NCBI GenBank assembly: GCA_025454405.1
Contig: JALOON010000027.1
Coordinates: 26,801 to 90,800 of the forward strand
Source: Oscillatoriaceae cyanobacterium Prado104
Lineage (GTDB): Bacteria; Cyanobacteriota; Cyanobacteriia; Cyanobacteriales; Microcoleaceae
Direction: 5' to 3'
DNA: 64,000 nt
Shown: piece by piece, positions 44,347 to 51,978 of the stretch
Layout: each line of letters opens with the position of its first letter
Numbering within the stretch: the stretch's first letter is position 1
Made by a program: the position numbers and the translations under genes
The notes under the pieces: model-generated
Databases searched by the model: none
What the model was told of the DNA's origin: nothing
The model's input: only the letters and a program-made list of their open reading frames with translations

Positions 44347-44499
44347 ATGCAAGAACAAAAAAACATAACAGACTGCAATCCCGTTCCATCAAAGAAATCG
44401 CAACGGGCGATCGTGCGCGCTCAATTCAAAGGGCGCAAAAAACCTATGCCGTATATTTTCGATGAAGAAAGATCGCAGAGCCTTTCTGGGTGCAGGTAA
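44347..44499 (+). CDS. Possible 50-residue basic small protein
   Basis: ATG at 44347 opens a 50-codon frame (MQEQKNITDCNPVPSKKSQ ... RAQFKGRKKPMPYIFDEE) in the otherwise gene-free 44075-44541 spacer. It is lysine/arginine-rich and has no clear ribosome site. No family recognised. It may be chance. Confidence 0.22.
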   Translation: MQEQKNITDCNPVPSKKSQRAIVRAQFKGRKKPMPYIFDEERSQSLSGCR

Positions 44500-44541
44500 A
44501 TTAATCAACTATTTTGCAAAATTGGGATGCACCCTTTTGAC

Positions 44542-45783
44542 TTACTTCAAAAAGATGAACTTGCCATTATTTCCATCTACATCCATCTTGATTTGAGCAA
44601 TATAAAACTGGCTCTGTACAACTTCACCTTCAGGGGTAAAGGCAATTTCACCGAGAGGGGTATTGTACTTTCCAGCTAGGATTTGCTGATTCAGCTTTGT
44701 GCGTAACTCTGCCAATGACAACGCACTGAGTTTGGTTTTACTATCCAAAGCTTTCAAGGCTTCCACGAATACTTGTACGGCAGTGAAAGCTTGAGCACTA
44801 AACTGCGGTGGTTGCTTCTTGTTTTGCTTTACATAAACATCGCGGAAGGCAGCATTGATTTCGCCGGGGGCTTCGGGACTGTAGGCTTGAGCAATGATAA
44901 TACCATCGCAGAGTGCTTGACACACCGAGAAGATATTAGACGTGTTCAAACCATTGCCGCCAACTATCGTACCTTGATAACCCAGTTCCCGCAGTTGCCG
45001 GATCGAGTTACCTCCATCGGCTGCCAATCCTGAAATAACAACTAAGTCGGGTTGGAGAGCGAGTGCATTACCAATTTGAGCTTGGAAGTCCGTGTCAGTA
45101 GTTTGGAACTTTTGGACGGTGACGATATCCAACCCTTGGTTTTTAATCGCTTGCTGGAAAATTTCTGTTTCCGATGTCGTGAAAGCGTCATTTTGAGCAT
45201 AAAAGACAGCGACTTTTTTAATTTTAGGATTAAGCTTAAGCGCTGCCTTTACTGCATTGGGAGCTACAAGCGAAATAGGTGCAGAGACACGCGCAATATA
45301 CTTACCAATCTCAGGAATACCTTTGGCAGTATTCGATGCGCCAATGACTGGCACTTTTGCTCGTTCTGCGATTGGATTGGCACTAAATGCCTGCTGAGAA
45401 GCTGATGGCCCAACAATGCCAACCACTCGATCTTGATTAATTAGAGTTTGGAAGGCGTTGATGGCTCCTGCTTCATCTCCTCCAGTGTCTTGAAACACCA
45501 GTTTAATAGGAGTACCATTAACACCTCCCCTGTTGTTGAAATATTTCTCAGCAATTTTGGCACCAGCTACTGATTCCTGAGCTAAAAGAGCATAGTTGCT
45601 GGTTTGCGAGAATGCTGCTCCAATTGGAAGGGCAGTGGCTGAATTGGGTGTAGCTGCTGCTGGTGTATTGCTCGGAGTATTAGTGGTGGTGGTAGTAGGT
45701 TGATTGGTTTGACTGCAAGCAACAACCAGTACAAAAGTGATGAATGAGGTGAGAATTTGAGTAAAGATACTTTTCTGAAACAT
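44542..45783 (-). CDS. LivK-like ABC-transporter substrate-binding lipoprotein
   Basis: 413 residues from ATG at 45783 (MFQKSIFTQILTSFITFVLVVAC); the frame can be extended to a TTG at 45831, but that part is a relic of the pump gene. Lipobox VVAC at about residue 23, a Thr/Asn/Pro-rich linker, then a periplasmic binding fold (about 55-410: GAKIAEKYFNNRGGVNGTPIKLV, VVGIVGPSASQQA, VPVIGASNT) of the branched-chain amino acid/amide type. No permease or ATPase genes are adjacent. It lies between the efflux adaptor and pump genes and seems inserted there. Confidence 0.85.
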   Translation of the reverse strand: MFQKSIFTQILTSFITFVLVVACSQTNQPTTTTTNTPSNTPAAATPNSATALPIGAAFSQTSNYALLAQESVAGAKIAEKYFNNRGGVNGTPIKLVFQDTGGDEAGAINAFQTLINQDRVVGIVGPSASQQAFSANPIAERAKVPVIGASNTAKGIPEIGKYIARVSAPISLVAPNAVKAALKLNPKIKKVAVFYAQNDAFTTSETEIFQQAIKNQGLDIVTVQKFQTTDTDFQAQIGNALALQPDLVVISGLAADGGNSIRQLRELGYQGTIVGGNGLNTSNIFSVCQALCDGIIIAQAYSPEAPGEINAAFRDVYVKQNKKQPPQFSAQAFTAVQVFVEALKALDSKTKLSALSLAELRTKLNQQILAGKYNTPLGEIAFTPEGEVVQSQFYIAQIKMDVDGNNGKFIFLK

Positions 45784-45913
45784 CTTAGGACTTCCGCAGT
45801 GAGTACGTGCAACTACAATAGTGCTGAACAATTAGTTAGGTAATTGGTAGTTGGAAATTGGTAATTGGTAATTGGTAATTCTATCTTACTCCGAACTTTC
45901 GCCAACTGGATAA

Positions 45914-45970
45914 GGCGAGAACAACTAGCCAGTAGCGGTTAATTACTCATCTAAGAATAGTGCCGAACAT
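45914..45970 (-). pseudogene. Duplicated 5' fragment of the RND pump gene
   Basis: Minus strand from ATG at 45970 reads MFGTILR-stop-VINRYWLVVLA, matching the pump start MFSTILRWVIDRRWLVVLA at the nucleotide level, with one in-frame TGA. A shorter relic (TTGTTCAGCACTATT, 45831 downward) follows after an AATTGGT repeat. Both precede the livK-like gene. Confidence 0.8.
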
Positions 45971-46046
45971 TTAATAAACAGTTGACAGTTGACAGTTGAC
46001 ATCTCCTAAAAAGAAATTAGGCCCTGTGCGATCGATGCCTCCGGCG

Positions 46047-46166
46047 GGGGAGGGTGAAGCATTTGGACATGAGATCGACATTTGGAGGCTTGAATTGTCG
46101 CGGCTCGACCCTTCGGCGACGCTCAGGGCAAGACTGCGCTCGCCGAACGTCCCAAATGCTTCACCC
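46047..46166. repeat. Inverted-repeat element with GGGTGAAGCATTTGG ends
   Basis: GGGTGAAGCATTTGG (about 46049-46063) faces CCAAATGCTTCACCC (about 46151-46165) around CCCTTCGGCGACGCTCAGGG. Related in design to the GAAGCATTCGG elements at 56116. It fills the spacer downstream of the adaptor gene together with AGTTGAC repeats (45977-46000). Confidence 0.65.
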
Positions 46167-46228
46167 CTACATCTATCCCAAAGCAAGAGATTCTTTTTAA
46201 GAGATGTCTAGTTAACAAAGTTACAGCA

Positions 46229-48088
46229 TTAGGCCTTCTTCCTGACATCCGTTACATCTCTTACAAAATCTGCTGTCGAACTTTCTTCGCGCCGATTTCC
46301 CCACCGAACCCCTGCTGCAAAAGTCAGAGATGCGATCGCAACTCCCCCGCCAATTCCCGCCCACAAAGGCACGGCAAAACTGTTAACACCCTGATTTTTT
46401 ACATTACTATCTACAGCCTTATTTTCCTCAGTTTTCGAGTGTTTGTTGCCATCCCGCAACGATTGCGCGTACAGTTGAGGCGCGCGCTGCGTGACGATCG
46501 AATCTCCCTCAAACACGCCCCTTTTAACCTCCACTAAATCCCCGGAAGTTTGACCGAGTTCGACTTCCACAGCTTGAAACGCATCGCCATTTTTCACGTA
46601 AACTAACTGTTTGCCGTTGGCTTCTACCAGTGCTGCGATCGGAATTGCTAAAATATTTGCTGCGGTTTTTTCGGTGAAAATCTCCAACTCCGCAAACATC
46701 CCCGGTTTCAAAATTCCCTCGGAATTATCTAATAAAGCTTTCACCGGTACAACGCGAGTTTCTCCGTCTACATCCGAGCCAATAAAGCTAATTTTTCCCC
46801 GGAAATTGCGGCTCGGCAAACTAGCAATTTTCACATTTAATTCCTGACCTTCCTTGACTCGATTCAGGTCTTTTTCGTAAATATTGGCTGTGGCAAAAAC
46901 ACTGCTGTCATTTAAAATGCTCATCAGCGGTTTTTCCGCCGAATTTACTGATTCTCCGAGGGTGATTTCGCGATCGACCACAGTCCCCGAAATCGGAGCA
47001 ACTACGGTAACAAGTCCTCGATCGTTCGCAGCAATTCCTAACTGTTGCAATCGCGCTTGATAGGCTGAATCGCTGAGATTTAAACGCGATCGAGCTACTT
47101 CCAAAGCAGCTTTAGCCCGCTTGAGTTGCGCCTCTGCTTCGATAACTTCCCGGCGGCCGAGAGCTTTGGTAAGTTGAGCTTTGGCTTCGGCAACTTTGCT
47201 TTGAGAATCGCGCAATTCCCGCAGCGGCAAATCTACTTCTGCTTGTTTAATTTCGGTTGCTGCTTTGATGACTTCGGGACGGCTTTTTGCCTTAGCAACA
47301 GCAGCTTGTGCTTCGGCATAATGAGCTTGGGATTCCAGCATTGTCCGCCGCGAAATTGCGCCCGATGCTACTAATTCTTTGTCGCGATCGAACTGTTCTT
47401 TTGCCACAGTTAATTCTGTTTCCGATCGCGCTATTTCGGCTTGCGCTATTTCTAGTTGGCGCTGGTAGTTTTCTCTAGCAGCTTGCACCACAGAACGCTT
47501 GTTTACTAATTCTTGTTCTTGCTGGAACTGCTTGGTGGCTGCTGTTAGTTGAGTTTGAGCTTGCGCGATTTCTGCTGCCGATATTTGCAACTGGCGATCG
47601 TAAGTTTCTTGTGCTAATTTTAAATCGGCTTGTGCCTGCTGCAAATTGCCTTCAGCTTCGGCACGTTTCGAGATAGATTCAACCCGCAATTGCCCCAATT
47701 CCGCACTCGATAAAACAGCAACGGGTTGACCTTTTGATACTTTGTCACCCGGTTTAACTAACAACTCCACCGCCGTGCCGCTAACGGAAGCCCGAACTTC
47801 TACTTTTTCATTGGGCAAAGTTTCAATTTGTCCTGTAGTTTTAATCCCGACAGCCAATCGCTGAGATTTCACAGTTTCGACTTTAATTCCCATCCGCTGC
47901 GATGTTTGGGCATCAACAGAAATCGCGGCGGGAATTCCTGTTGTTTCGGTGCTTTGCTGAAATTCATTGTGGCTGTGTCCCGCGTGCGCTAAAACAGTAG
48001 CGGGCGAAGTGAGAAATGCAAGGCTCAAAATTAACCCCGAAACGCGGCAGAGATTGGTTCGGGAAGCGACAGGGTGGCAAAATTCCAT
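46229..48088 (-). CDS. HlyD/CzcB-type periplasmic adaptor of the RND efflux system
   Basis: 619 residues, longer than the usual 350-450. N-terminal signal region (about 15-35) and a His-rich start of the mature part (HAGHSHNEF). Biotinyl-lipoyl-like halves (VSGTAVELLVKPGDKVSKGQ; VVAPISGTVVDREITLGE) flank a very long alpha-helical hairpin (about 130-330) with repeated AEIAxAxTQL and VAKEQFDRDKELV units, then beta-barrel and membrane-proximal domains. Near the C-terminus (about 575-597) a predicted membrane helix (WAGIGGGVAIASLTFAAGV) precedes a charged tail, unusual for this family. It links the inner pump to an outer channel not found here. First gene of the locus. Confidence 0.9.
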   Translation of the reverse strand: MEFCHPVASRTNLCRVSGLILSLAFLTSPATVLAHAGHSHNEFQQSTETTGIPAAISVDAQTSQRMGIKVETVKSQRLAVGIKTTGQIETLPNEKVEVRASVSGTAVELLVKPGDKVSKGQPVAVLSSAELGQLRVESISKRAEAEGNLQQAQADLKLAQETYDRQLQISAAEIAQAQTQLTAATKQFQQEQELVNKRSVVQAARENYQRQLEIAQAEIARSETELTVAKEQFDRDKELVASGAISRRTMLESQAHYAEAQAAVAKAKSRPEVIKAATEIKQAEVDLPLRELRDSQSKVAEAKAQLTKALGRREVIEAEAQLKRAKAALEVARSRLNLSDSAYQARLQQLGIAANDRGLVTVVAPISGTVVDREITLGESVNSAEKPLMSILNDSSVFATANIYEKDLNRVKEGQELNVKIASLPSRNFRGKISFIGSDVDGETRVVPVKALLDNSEGILKPGMFAELEIFTEKTAANILAIPIAALVEANGKQLVYVKNGDAFQAVEVELGQTSGDLVEVKRGVFEGDSIVTQRAPQLYAQSLRDGNKHSKTEENKAVDSNVKNQGVNSFAVPLWAGIGGGVAIASLTFAAGVRWGNRREESSTADFVRDVTDVRKKA

Positions 48089-48136
48089 AATTGAGCGGGG
48101 GCGAATCTTAACTCATATTGTAGTTTTGCAGAACTA

Positions 48137-48154
48137 GATGAAATTAAGATGAAA
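48137..48154 (-). promoter_or_regulatory. Candidate RppA operator upstream of the adaptor gene
   Basis: Minus strand TTTCATC-TTAA-TTTCATC, period 11, 48 bases before the adaptor ATG. Nearly identical to 44199-44216. The rest of the 48089-48566 spacer holds only GTCAACT repeats (48413-48448) and no recognised gene. Confidence 0.55.
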
Positions 48155-48566
48155 TCGCGATCGAAAAATCAGTAAAAAGCCGGGACAAGCGTCGGCGGCA
48201 TTTACTTGCAAAGTTTAGCGGGTCGAGTATTTTTCCCATTTAGAAAAACTCAAGTAACTAACTAAATAGGAAATTAAGCGCGATCGTATCATCCTTTAGT
48301 CGTAAGTTGTTGAGTATTATTGTTGTGCCAGACATCACAAATCTTGTCAGTCCAAAGTTTTGAGGACTCGGTTTAAATTCCATTCAAAATAACTATGCCC
48401 TCCCAGGTAAATTGTCAACTGTCAACTGTCAACTGTCAACTGTTAACTCATCTCTTCCTCAAGCAAGATTCTCGCCTCGCTATTTATTCGCTAGCTTTCA
48501 TTAAGTAATGAAAAACAGTTTTCAGATTAAGGAAACTGAGCAATTTATATAATGTTGGAGGCTGAA

Positions 48567-49046
48567 ATGACATTTACTACCGCTGGTGCTTACGACCAAG
48601 GGAAAGCAGATATTCAGAGCTTGAGCGTAGACGACCAATTAGGTTTGCTGTGGTTTGTTTATACAGAAATGGGCAAATCAATCACGCCCGCAGCACCAGG
48701 TGCTTCCGGTTCCGATATTGCTCAGGGTTTGTTCGATCGAGTTAAGGAATTGCCTTACGAAGAACAACTGCAAGTGATGCGCGACATTGCGTCAAAAAAC
48801 AATACTGAAATCAGTCGCATCTACGGATCGATGAGCCCGGAAACTAAGCTGGCTTTCTGGTATTTTCTATCGCTAGGAATGGATGAAGGAACGATTATTC
48901 CTATGCCTAGTGACTATCAACTTCCCGAAGCCGGAAAAGTTTTATTAGGCAAGATTCAAAGCATGGATTTTCAGCAGCAAATTGATTTTCTGCGCGGTAC
49001 GGTTCTGGTAATGGGTGCAGAAGCTGCGCCCGGCCCCGGAATTTAA
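48567..49046 (+). CDS. Helical carotenoid protein (OCP N-terminal-domain homolog)
   Basis: 159 residues, matching only the all-helical carotenoid-binding N-terminal domain of the orange carotenoid protein; the C-terminal NTF2-like sensor domain is absent, as in HCPs. Carotenoid-contact residues of OCP are kept: Trp and Tyr in LLWFVYTEMGK, Trp in LAFWYF, and the Arg in FLRGTV that forms the interdomain salt bridge in OCP. HCPs bind a ketocarotenoid and act as singlet-oxygen quenchers or phycobilisome quenchers. ATG at 48567 is chosen because GGAGG lies six bases upstream; the frame opens earlier at 48552. No separate OCP C-terminal homolog gene is adjacent. Confidence 0.93.
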   Translation: MTFTTAGAYDQGKADIQSLSVDDQLGLLWFVYTEMGKSITPAAPGASGSDIAQGLFDRVKELPYEEQLQVMRDIASKNNTEISRIYGSMSPETKLAFWYFLSLGMDEGTIIPMPSDYQLPEAGKVLLGKIQSMDFQQQIDFLRGTVLVMGAEAAPGPGI

Positions 49047-49118
49047 TTGCGGTACAATAAGCATTGTGTCAACTTAAGATTCAAGTTCTGGAGAAATCTC
49101 GTTTTTACCTGAGTCTAG

Positions 49119-49304
49119 ATCCCCCTAAATCCCCCTTAAGAAGGGGGACTTTGAATGCTCTTGTCTCCGCTTTTTTAAGCGGGACTTTGAATGCTCTTGT
49201 CTCCGCCTTTTTAAGCGGTACTTTGAACGCTCTTGTCTCCGCCTTTTTAAGCGGTACTTTGAACGCTCCTGTCCCCCCCTTTTTAAGGGGAGCTAGGGGG
49301 GATC
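49119..49304. repeat. GATCCCCC-type palindromic element, copy C, expanded by 36-bp tandem units
   Basis: Same ends as 13031-13109, but the inner CTTTGAATGCTCTTGTCTCC hairpin unit is repeated about four times with a 36-base period (about 49150-49290). Its left flank (AAATCTCGTTTTTACCTGAG) is shared with copy D at 58873. It fills the 49047-49409 spacer; the frames across it only encode the repeat. Confidence 0.85.
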
Positions 49305-49409
49305 TAGATCTCAGAGTAAAACAGCATTCTACCACGAATTTCGCTCTTAACTTGATATCAAGAAGCAGGCATTTCCTCCACTTCTCTTTGCCCGCCCTCC
49401 AAATACCAA

Positions 49410-50084
49410 CTAATAACTGAATTCACCGCCTCTATTTCCCAAAACTTCCGGTGCTTGTACTGTTAAACGCATCTTATTACACGCAGCAGTTAGCAGTGGT
49501 TGACCTAAATTTAAACTAGCAAAATGACTCTCATTTGGTATTTCTAATTCGCCTTTTATTAAGCCAATTTGAGATGTAAATTCTCCTTTAAACAATAGCA
49601 AATGGCTGCGATCGACACTGAAAACATTACCGCTCAAAGGCAGCGGCACTGCTAAAGTTTGTTTGCTGTAATTGAGGCTGCACAAGTAACAGTTTCCTTG
49701 GCGGACAGTGACGCGATAGCCCAGATTTGATGCCTTTACCGAGTCGCTGCCTTCCCAACTAAATTGAGCTAATTCTTTGGGTAGATGCCAAATTTCGCGA
49801 CCGCCAGCTACAGAGTTGGGATTGTCTACGTAAATGTGCGAAATCCAAGCGCCCCACTTGCCGGAAAAATGGACGATCGCGCTTACGACAATTAACTCGT
49901 TATACTCCATCACTGAACCTAACCCGTAGGAGGATATATAAACTCCGCCTAAGGTTTTTCCGGGCAACAAAGAGATAATTTCTAACTCCGAGGGAACCAG
50001 GGGTCGCACTCGTGCCACATCTACCAATTGTAAGGTTTGAAGGGCATAACCTTGCAGTTTCCAGGGTGCAGGTGTGTATACCAT
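49410..50084 (-). CDS. Acetoacetate-decarboxylase-family protein
   Basis: 224 residues. PWKLQGYALQTLQLVDVARVRPLVP at the start, YGLGSVMEYNELIVVSAIV and AGGREIWHLPKELAQFSWEG are the family blocks; the lysine in HLPKEL is at the position of the Schiff-base lysine of acetoacetate decarboxylase, but the second lysine that lowers its pKa is Glu here. The family also contains enzymes of other activities (aldolase/dehydratase), so acetoacetate is not assured. Single gene divergent from the 50291 gene. Confidence 0.78.
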   Translation of the reverse strand: MVYTPAPWKLQGYALQTLQLVDVARVRPLVPSELEIISLLPGKTLGGVYISSYGLGSVMEYNELIVVSAIVHFSGKWGAWISHIYVDNPNSVAGGREIWHLPKELAQFSWEGSDSVKASNLGYRVTVRQGNCYLCSLNYSKQTLAVPLPLSGNVFSVDRSHLLLFKGEFTSQIGLIKGELEIPNESHFASLNLGQPLLTAACNKMRLTVQAPEVLGNRGGEFSY

Positions 50085-50290
50085 TTTAAGTGATGTTATG
50101 CGGGAGCTTTTATATTTATTTTAGCTCGCGTTCTCAAACAACAACAGATTTTGGTATTTGTTCGTAACATCTCGGTAAATTCACCTATAAAAAAGATTAA
50201 TGTTACGAAGGGCAAGCAACTTATTGACATCCGGTCAAAATTTAAATATTGTCTATTTACGTGAATATTTAGAAGGAAACCTAAACCTGT

Positions 50291-50953
50291 ATGCTGACAT
50301 CTTACAAGCCGGATGTTTTCGATAGTTTAGAACATTTTTTCACTGCGAGAGACTTGCTGGGTCAAGCCCCCGACAATATGGCAGAACTGGGTGCGATCGT
50401 CCGCCGTCACGGTTTGCAAAAACAAGTAGGAATTTGCTTGCTGCACAAACACTTCGATCTGGCCGATAACGAAAGGTTGGTCGAAGAGTTTGAAGGCAAC
50501 AATGCTTGCGTCCGCCCGACCGCAGAATACAGCGATGCTATCCCCTATATGTGGAAAGTGGAGCAAAATCAAGTATCTGGCGAATGGGTTTGGTTTCCCT
50601 TAGAATTTGTCCGCCTTACTGATGCGGTAGCGGCAACTGTAGAGCGATCGGAAGCGGTTGTCAACAATGCGGAATTTCTCAAAGAAATTGCGAGCAAGCT
50701 GTCAGAATTGGGTCTGACGGAGATGTTCGGTATCAGCATTTTGCACCGCGATGCAATTAAAGTTGGTGAGGGCGAAATTTTGGTAGAAAGTACGGACGAT
50801 GAAGCCCGGGTCTTGACTTTTTCTGCTGTTCGCCGCGAGGATATTGATGCGGCAACTTTAACGCAAACTCTTTGGCAGTTTCCTAATGCTGATGGGTTTG
50901 AGGTAGGCGCGATGTGTTCTCATTGCTCTCACTGCACTCATTGCACTCATTAA
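50291..50953 (+). CDS. Unknown protein with internal duplication and CxHCxHC tail
   Basis: 220 residues; no family recognised. Two related halves are visible: HGLQKQVGICLLHKHFDLADNE-LVE (about 39-67) and LGLTEMFGISILHRDAIKVGEGEILVE (about 141-167), each a beta-rich GI-LLH(K/R) unit. The last residues are MCSHCSHCTHCTH, a four-fold C-(S/T)-H repeat that looks like a metal-binding tail or a modification site. AAGGAAAC lies upstream of the ATG. The next genes on this strand are an oxygenase-like protein and a TPR-sulfotransferase, after 170 bases of repeats. Confidence 0.75.
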   Translation: MLTSYKPDVFDSLEHFFTARDLLGQAPDNMAELGAIVRRHGLQKQVGICLLHKHFDLADNERLVEEFEGNNACVRPTAEYSDAIPYMWKVEQNQVSGEWVWFPLEFVRLTDAVAATVERSEAVVNNAEFLKEIASKLSELGLTEMFGISILHRDAIKVGEGEILVESTDDEARVLTFSAVRREDIDAATLTQTLWQFPNADGFEVGAMCSHCSHCTHCTH

Positions 50954-50975
50954 ACACGATTGTCAAAGTGTAAAA

Positions 50976-51092
50976 AGTTCGTAGTAAGGACTTGGGTTTT
51001 CAAAAGTTCGTAGTAGGGACTTCACTCCTCAAAAGAACGGACTAAAGTCCTTACTACAAACGAAATAACGGACTAAAGTCCTTACTACAAAC
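50976..51092. repeat. GTTCGTAGTAAGGACTT / AAGTCCTTACTACAAAC inverted repeats
   Basis: Two rightward copies (about 50977 and 51005) face two leftward copies (about 51045 and 51075) of AAGTCCTTACTACAAAC. They separate the Cys/His-tail gene from the next gene. Related motifs occur near 9650 and 54395. Confidence 0.75.
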
Positions 51093-51123
51093 CGCACAAA
51101 AGCAGATTGATAAATATTAAATA

Positions 51124-51978
51124 ATGTCGCAAATCCGCCAAAGTATAGTAATTTATCAATGTCAAACTGGAAAATTAGAAACAACAGAAACAGATTGCCC
51201 AATTCCCAGAGTGCTATTGAGTGCGGGCACGCAGTTAGCTGCAGACAACGTGCGCGGGCGAATTCCATATTGCGAAGGGGCTTTTATGCCAAAAGAACCT
51301 TGGAGGGAACCGACACCGGCAGAGTCTAAACTGCTGTGGACTCAGGAAGCGCCGCCCCCGCATTCCGGTATCGGAATTGTGCGTTTGCCATCAGATATTG
51401 CGGCTTTGTTTGCTGCTTCCGGTATTGCTTCGGCAACAACTCCGCTACAGGTTGCTGAGTTGAAAGAGGGGGAAAAATGCAGGCAGGCACTGGATAAATT
51501 AATCGAATATTTTAAACCTTTTTGCCTGTCAGATGCGCCACCAACAATCAGCGGTATGGGAGGCCGGCAACCGGGATTGAGCACGGCAACAATTGATAAC
51601 AAACGCGGCTGCCGCAACGGTTTGCATATCGATAATTGGGACGGTTTGCCACTAGCCCAAAAGCAACAGGCAACTAATCGGATTTGCGTGAATTTAGGGC
51701 GAGAAAGCCGTTATTTTCTGTTTGTCAATTTGACGGAGATGGATATTTTTGAAATGCTGGAATGCCCGAAATCTGGTTTTTACAAACCTTGGACGAGGCA
51801 GTTAACTAATGAGTTTATGAAACGCTATCCCGATTATCCGGTGGTAAAACTGAGAATTGCACCGGGCGAGGCTTACATTGCCCCGACTGAGAATATGATT
51901 CACGATGCTTCGACTGCCGAAATGCAGTATTTAGATGTTAAGGTGATGATGCGCGGTTATTACAGGATTCCAGAATGA
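51124..51978 (+). CDS. Putative double-stranded-beta-helix oxygenase-like protein
   Basis: 284 residues; not assigned to a named family. The second half has an HxD motif in GLHIDNWDGLP (about residue 168), a long strand-rich stretch (SRYFLFVNLTEMDIFEML) and a distal His in ENMIHDAS (about 262) followed by basic residues (KVMMRGYYR). This spacing is compatible with an Fe(II)/2-oxoglutarate or cupin-type facial triad. The first half is Pro-rich and Cys-containing. The stop overlaps the next start by four bases (ATGA), so it is translationally coupled to the sulfotransferase. Function inferred only. Confidence 0.6.
   Translation: MSQIRQSIVIYQCQTGKLETTETDCPIPRVLLSAGTQLAADNVRGRIPYCEGAFMPKEPWREPTPAESKLLWTQEAPPPHSGIGIVRLPSDIAALFAASGIASATTPLQVAELKEGEKCRQALDKLIEYFKPFCLSDAPPTISGMGGRQPGLSTATIDNKRGCRNGLHIDNWDGLPLAQKQQATNRICVNLGRESRYFLFVNLTEMDIFEMLECPKSGFYKPWTRQLTNEFMKRYPDYPVVKLRIAPGEAYIAPTENMIHDASTAEMQYLDVKVMMRGYYRIPE

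Noticed and set aside
49064..49420. 118-codon frame with repeated GTLNALVSAFLS units, and its opposite-strand equivalent
   Set aside because: Both are only translations of the 36-bp tandem repeat in a palindromic element.
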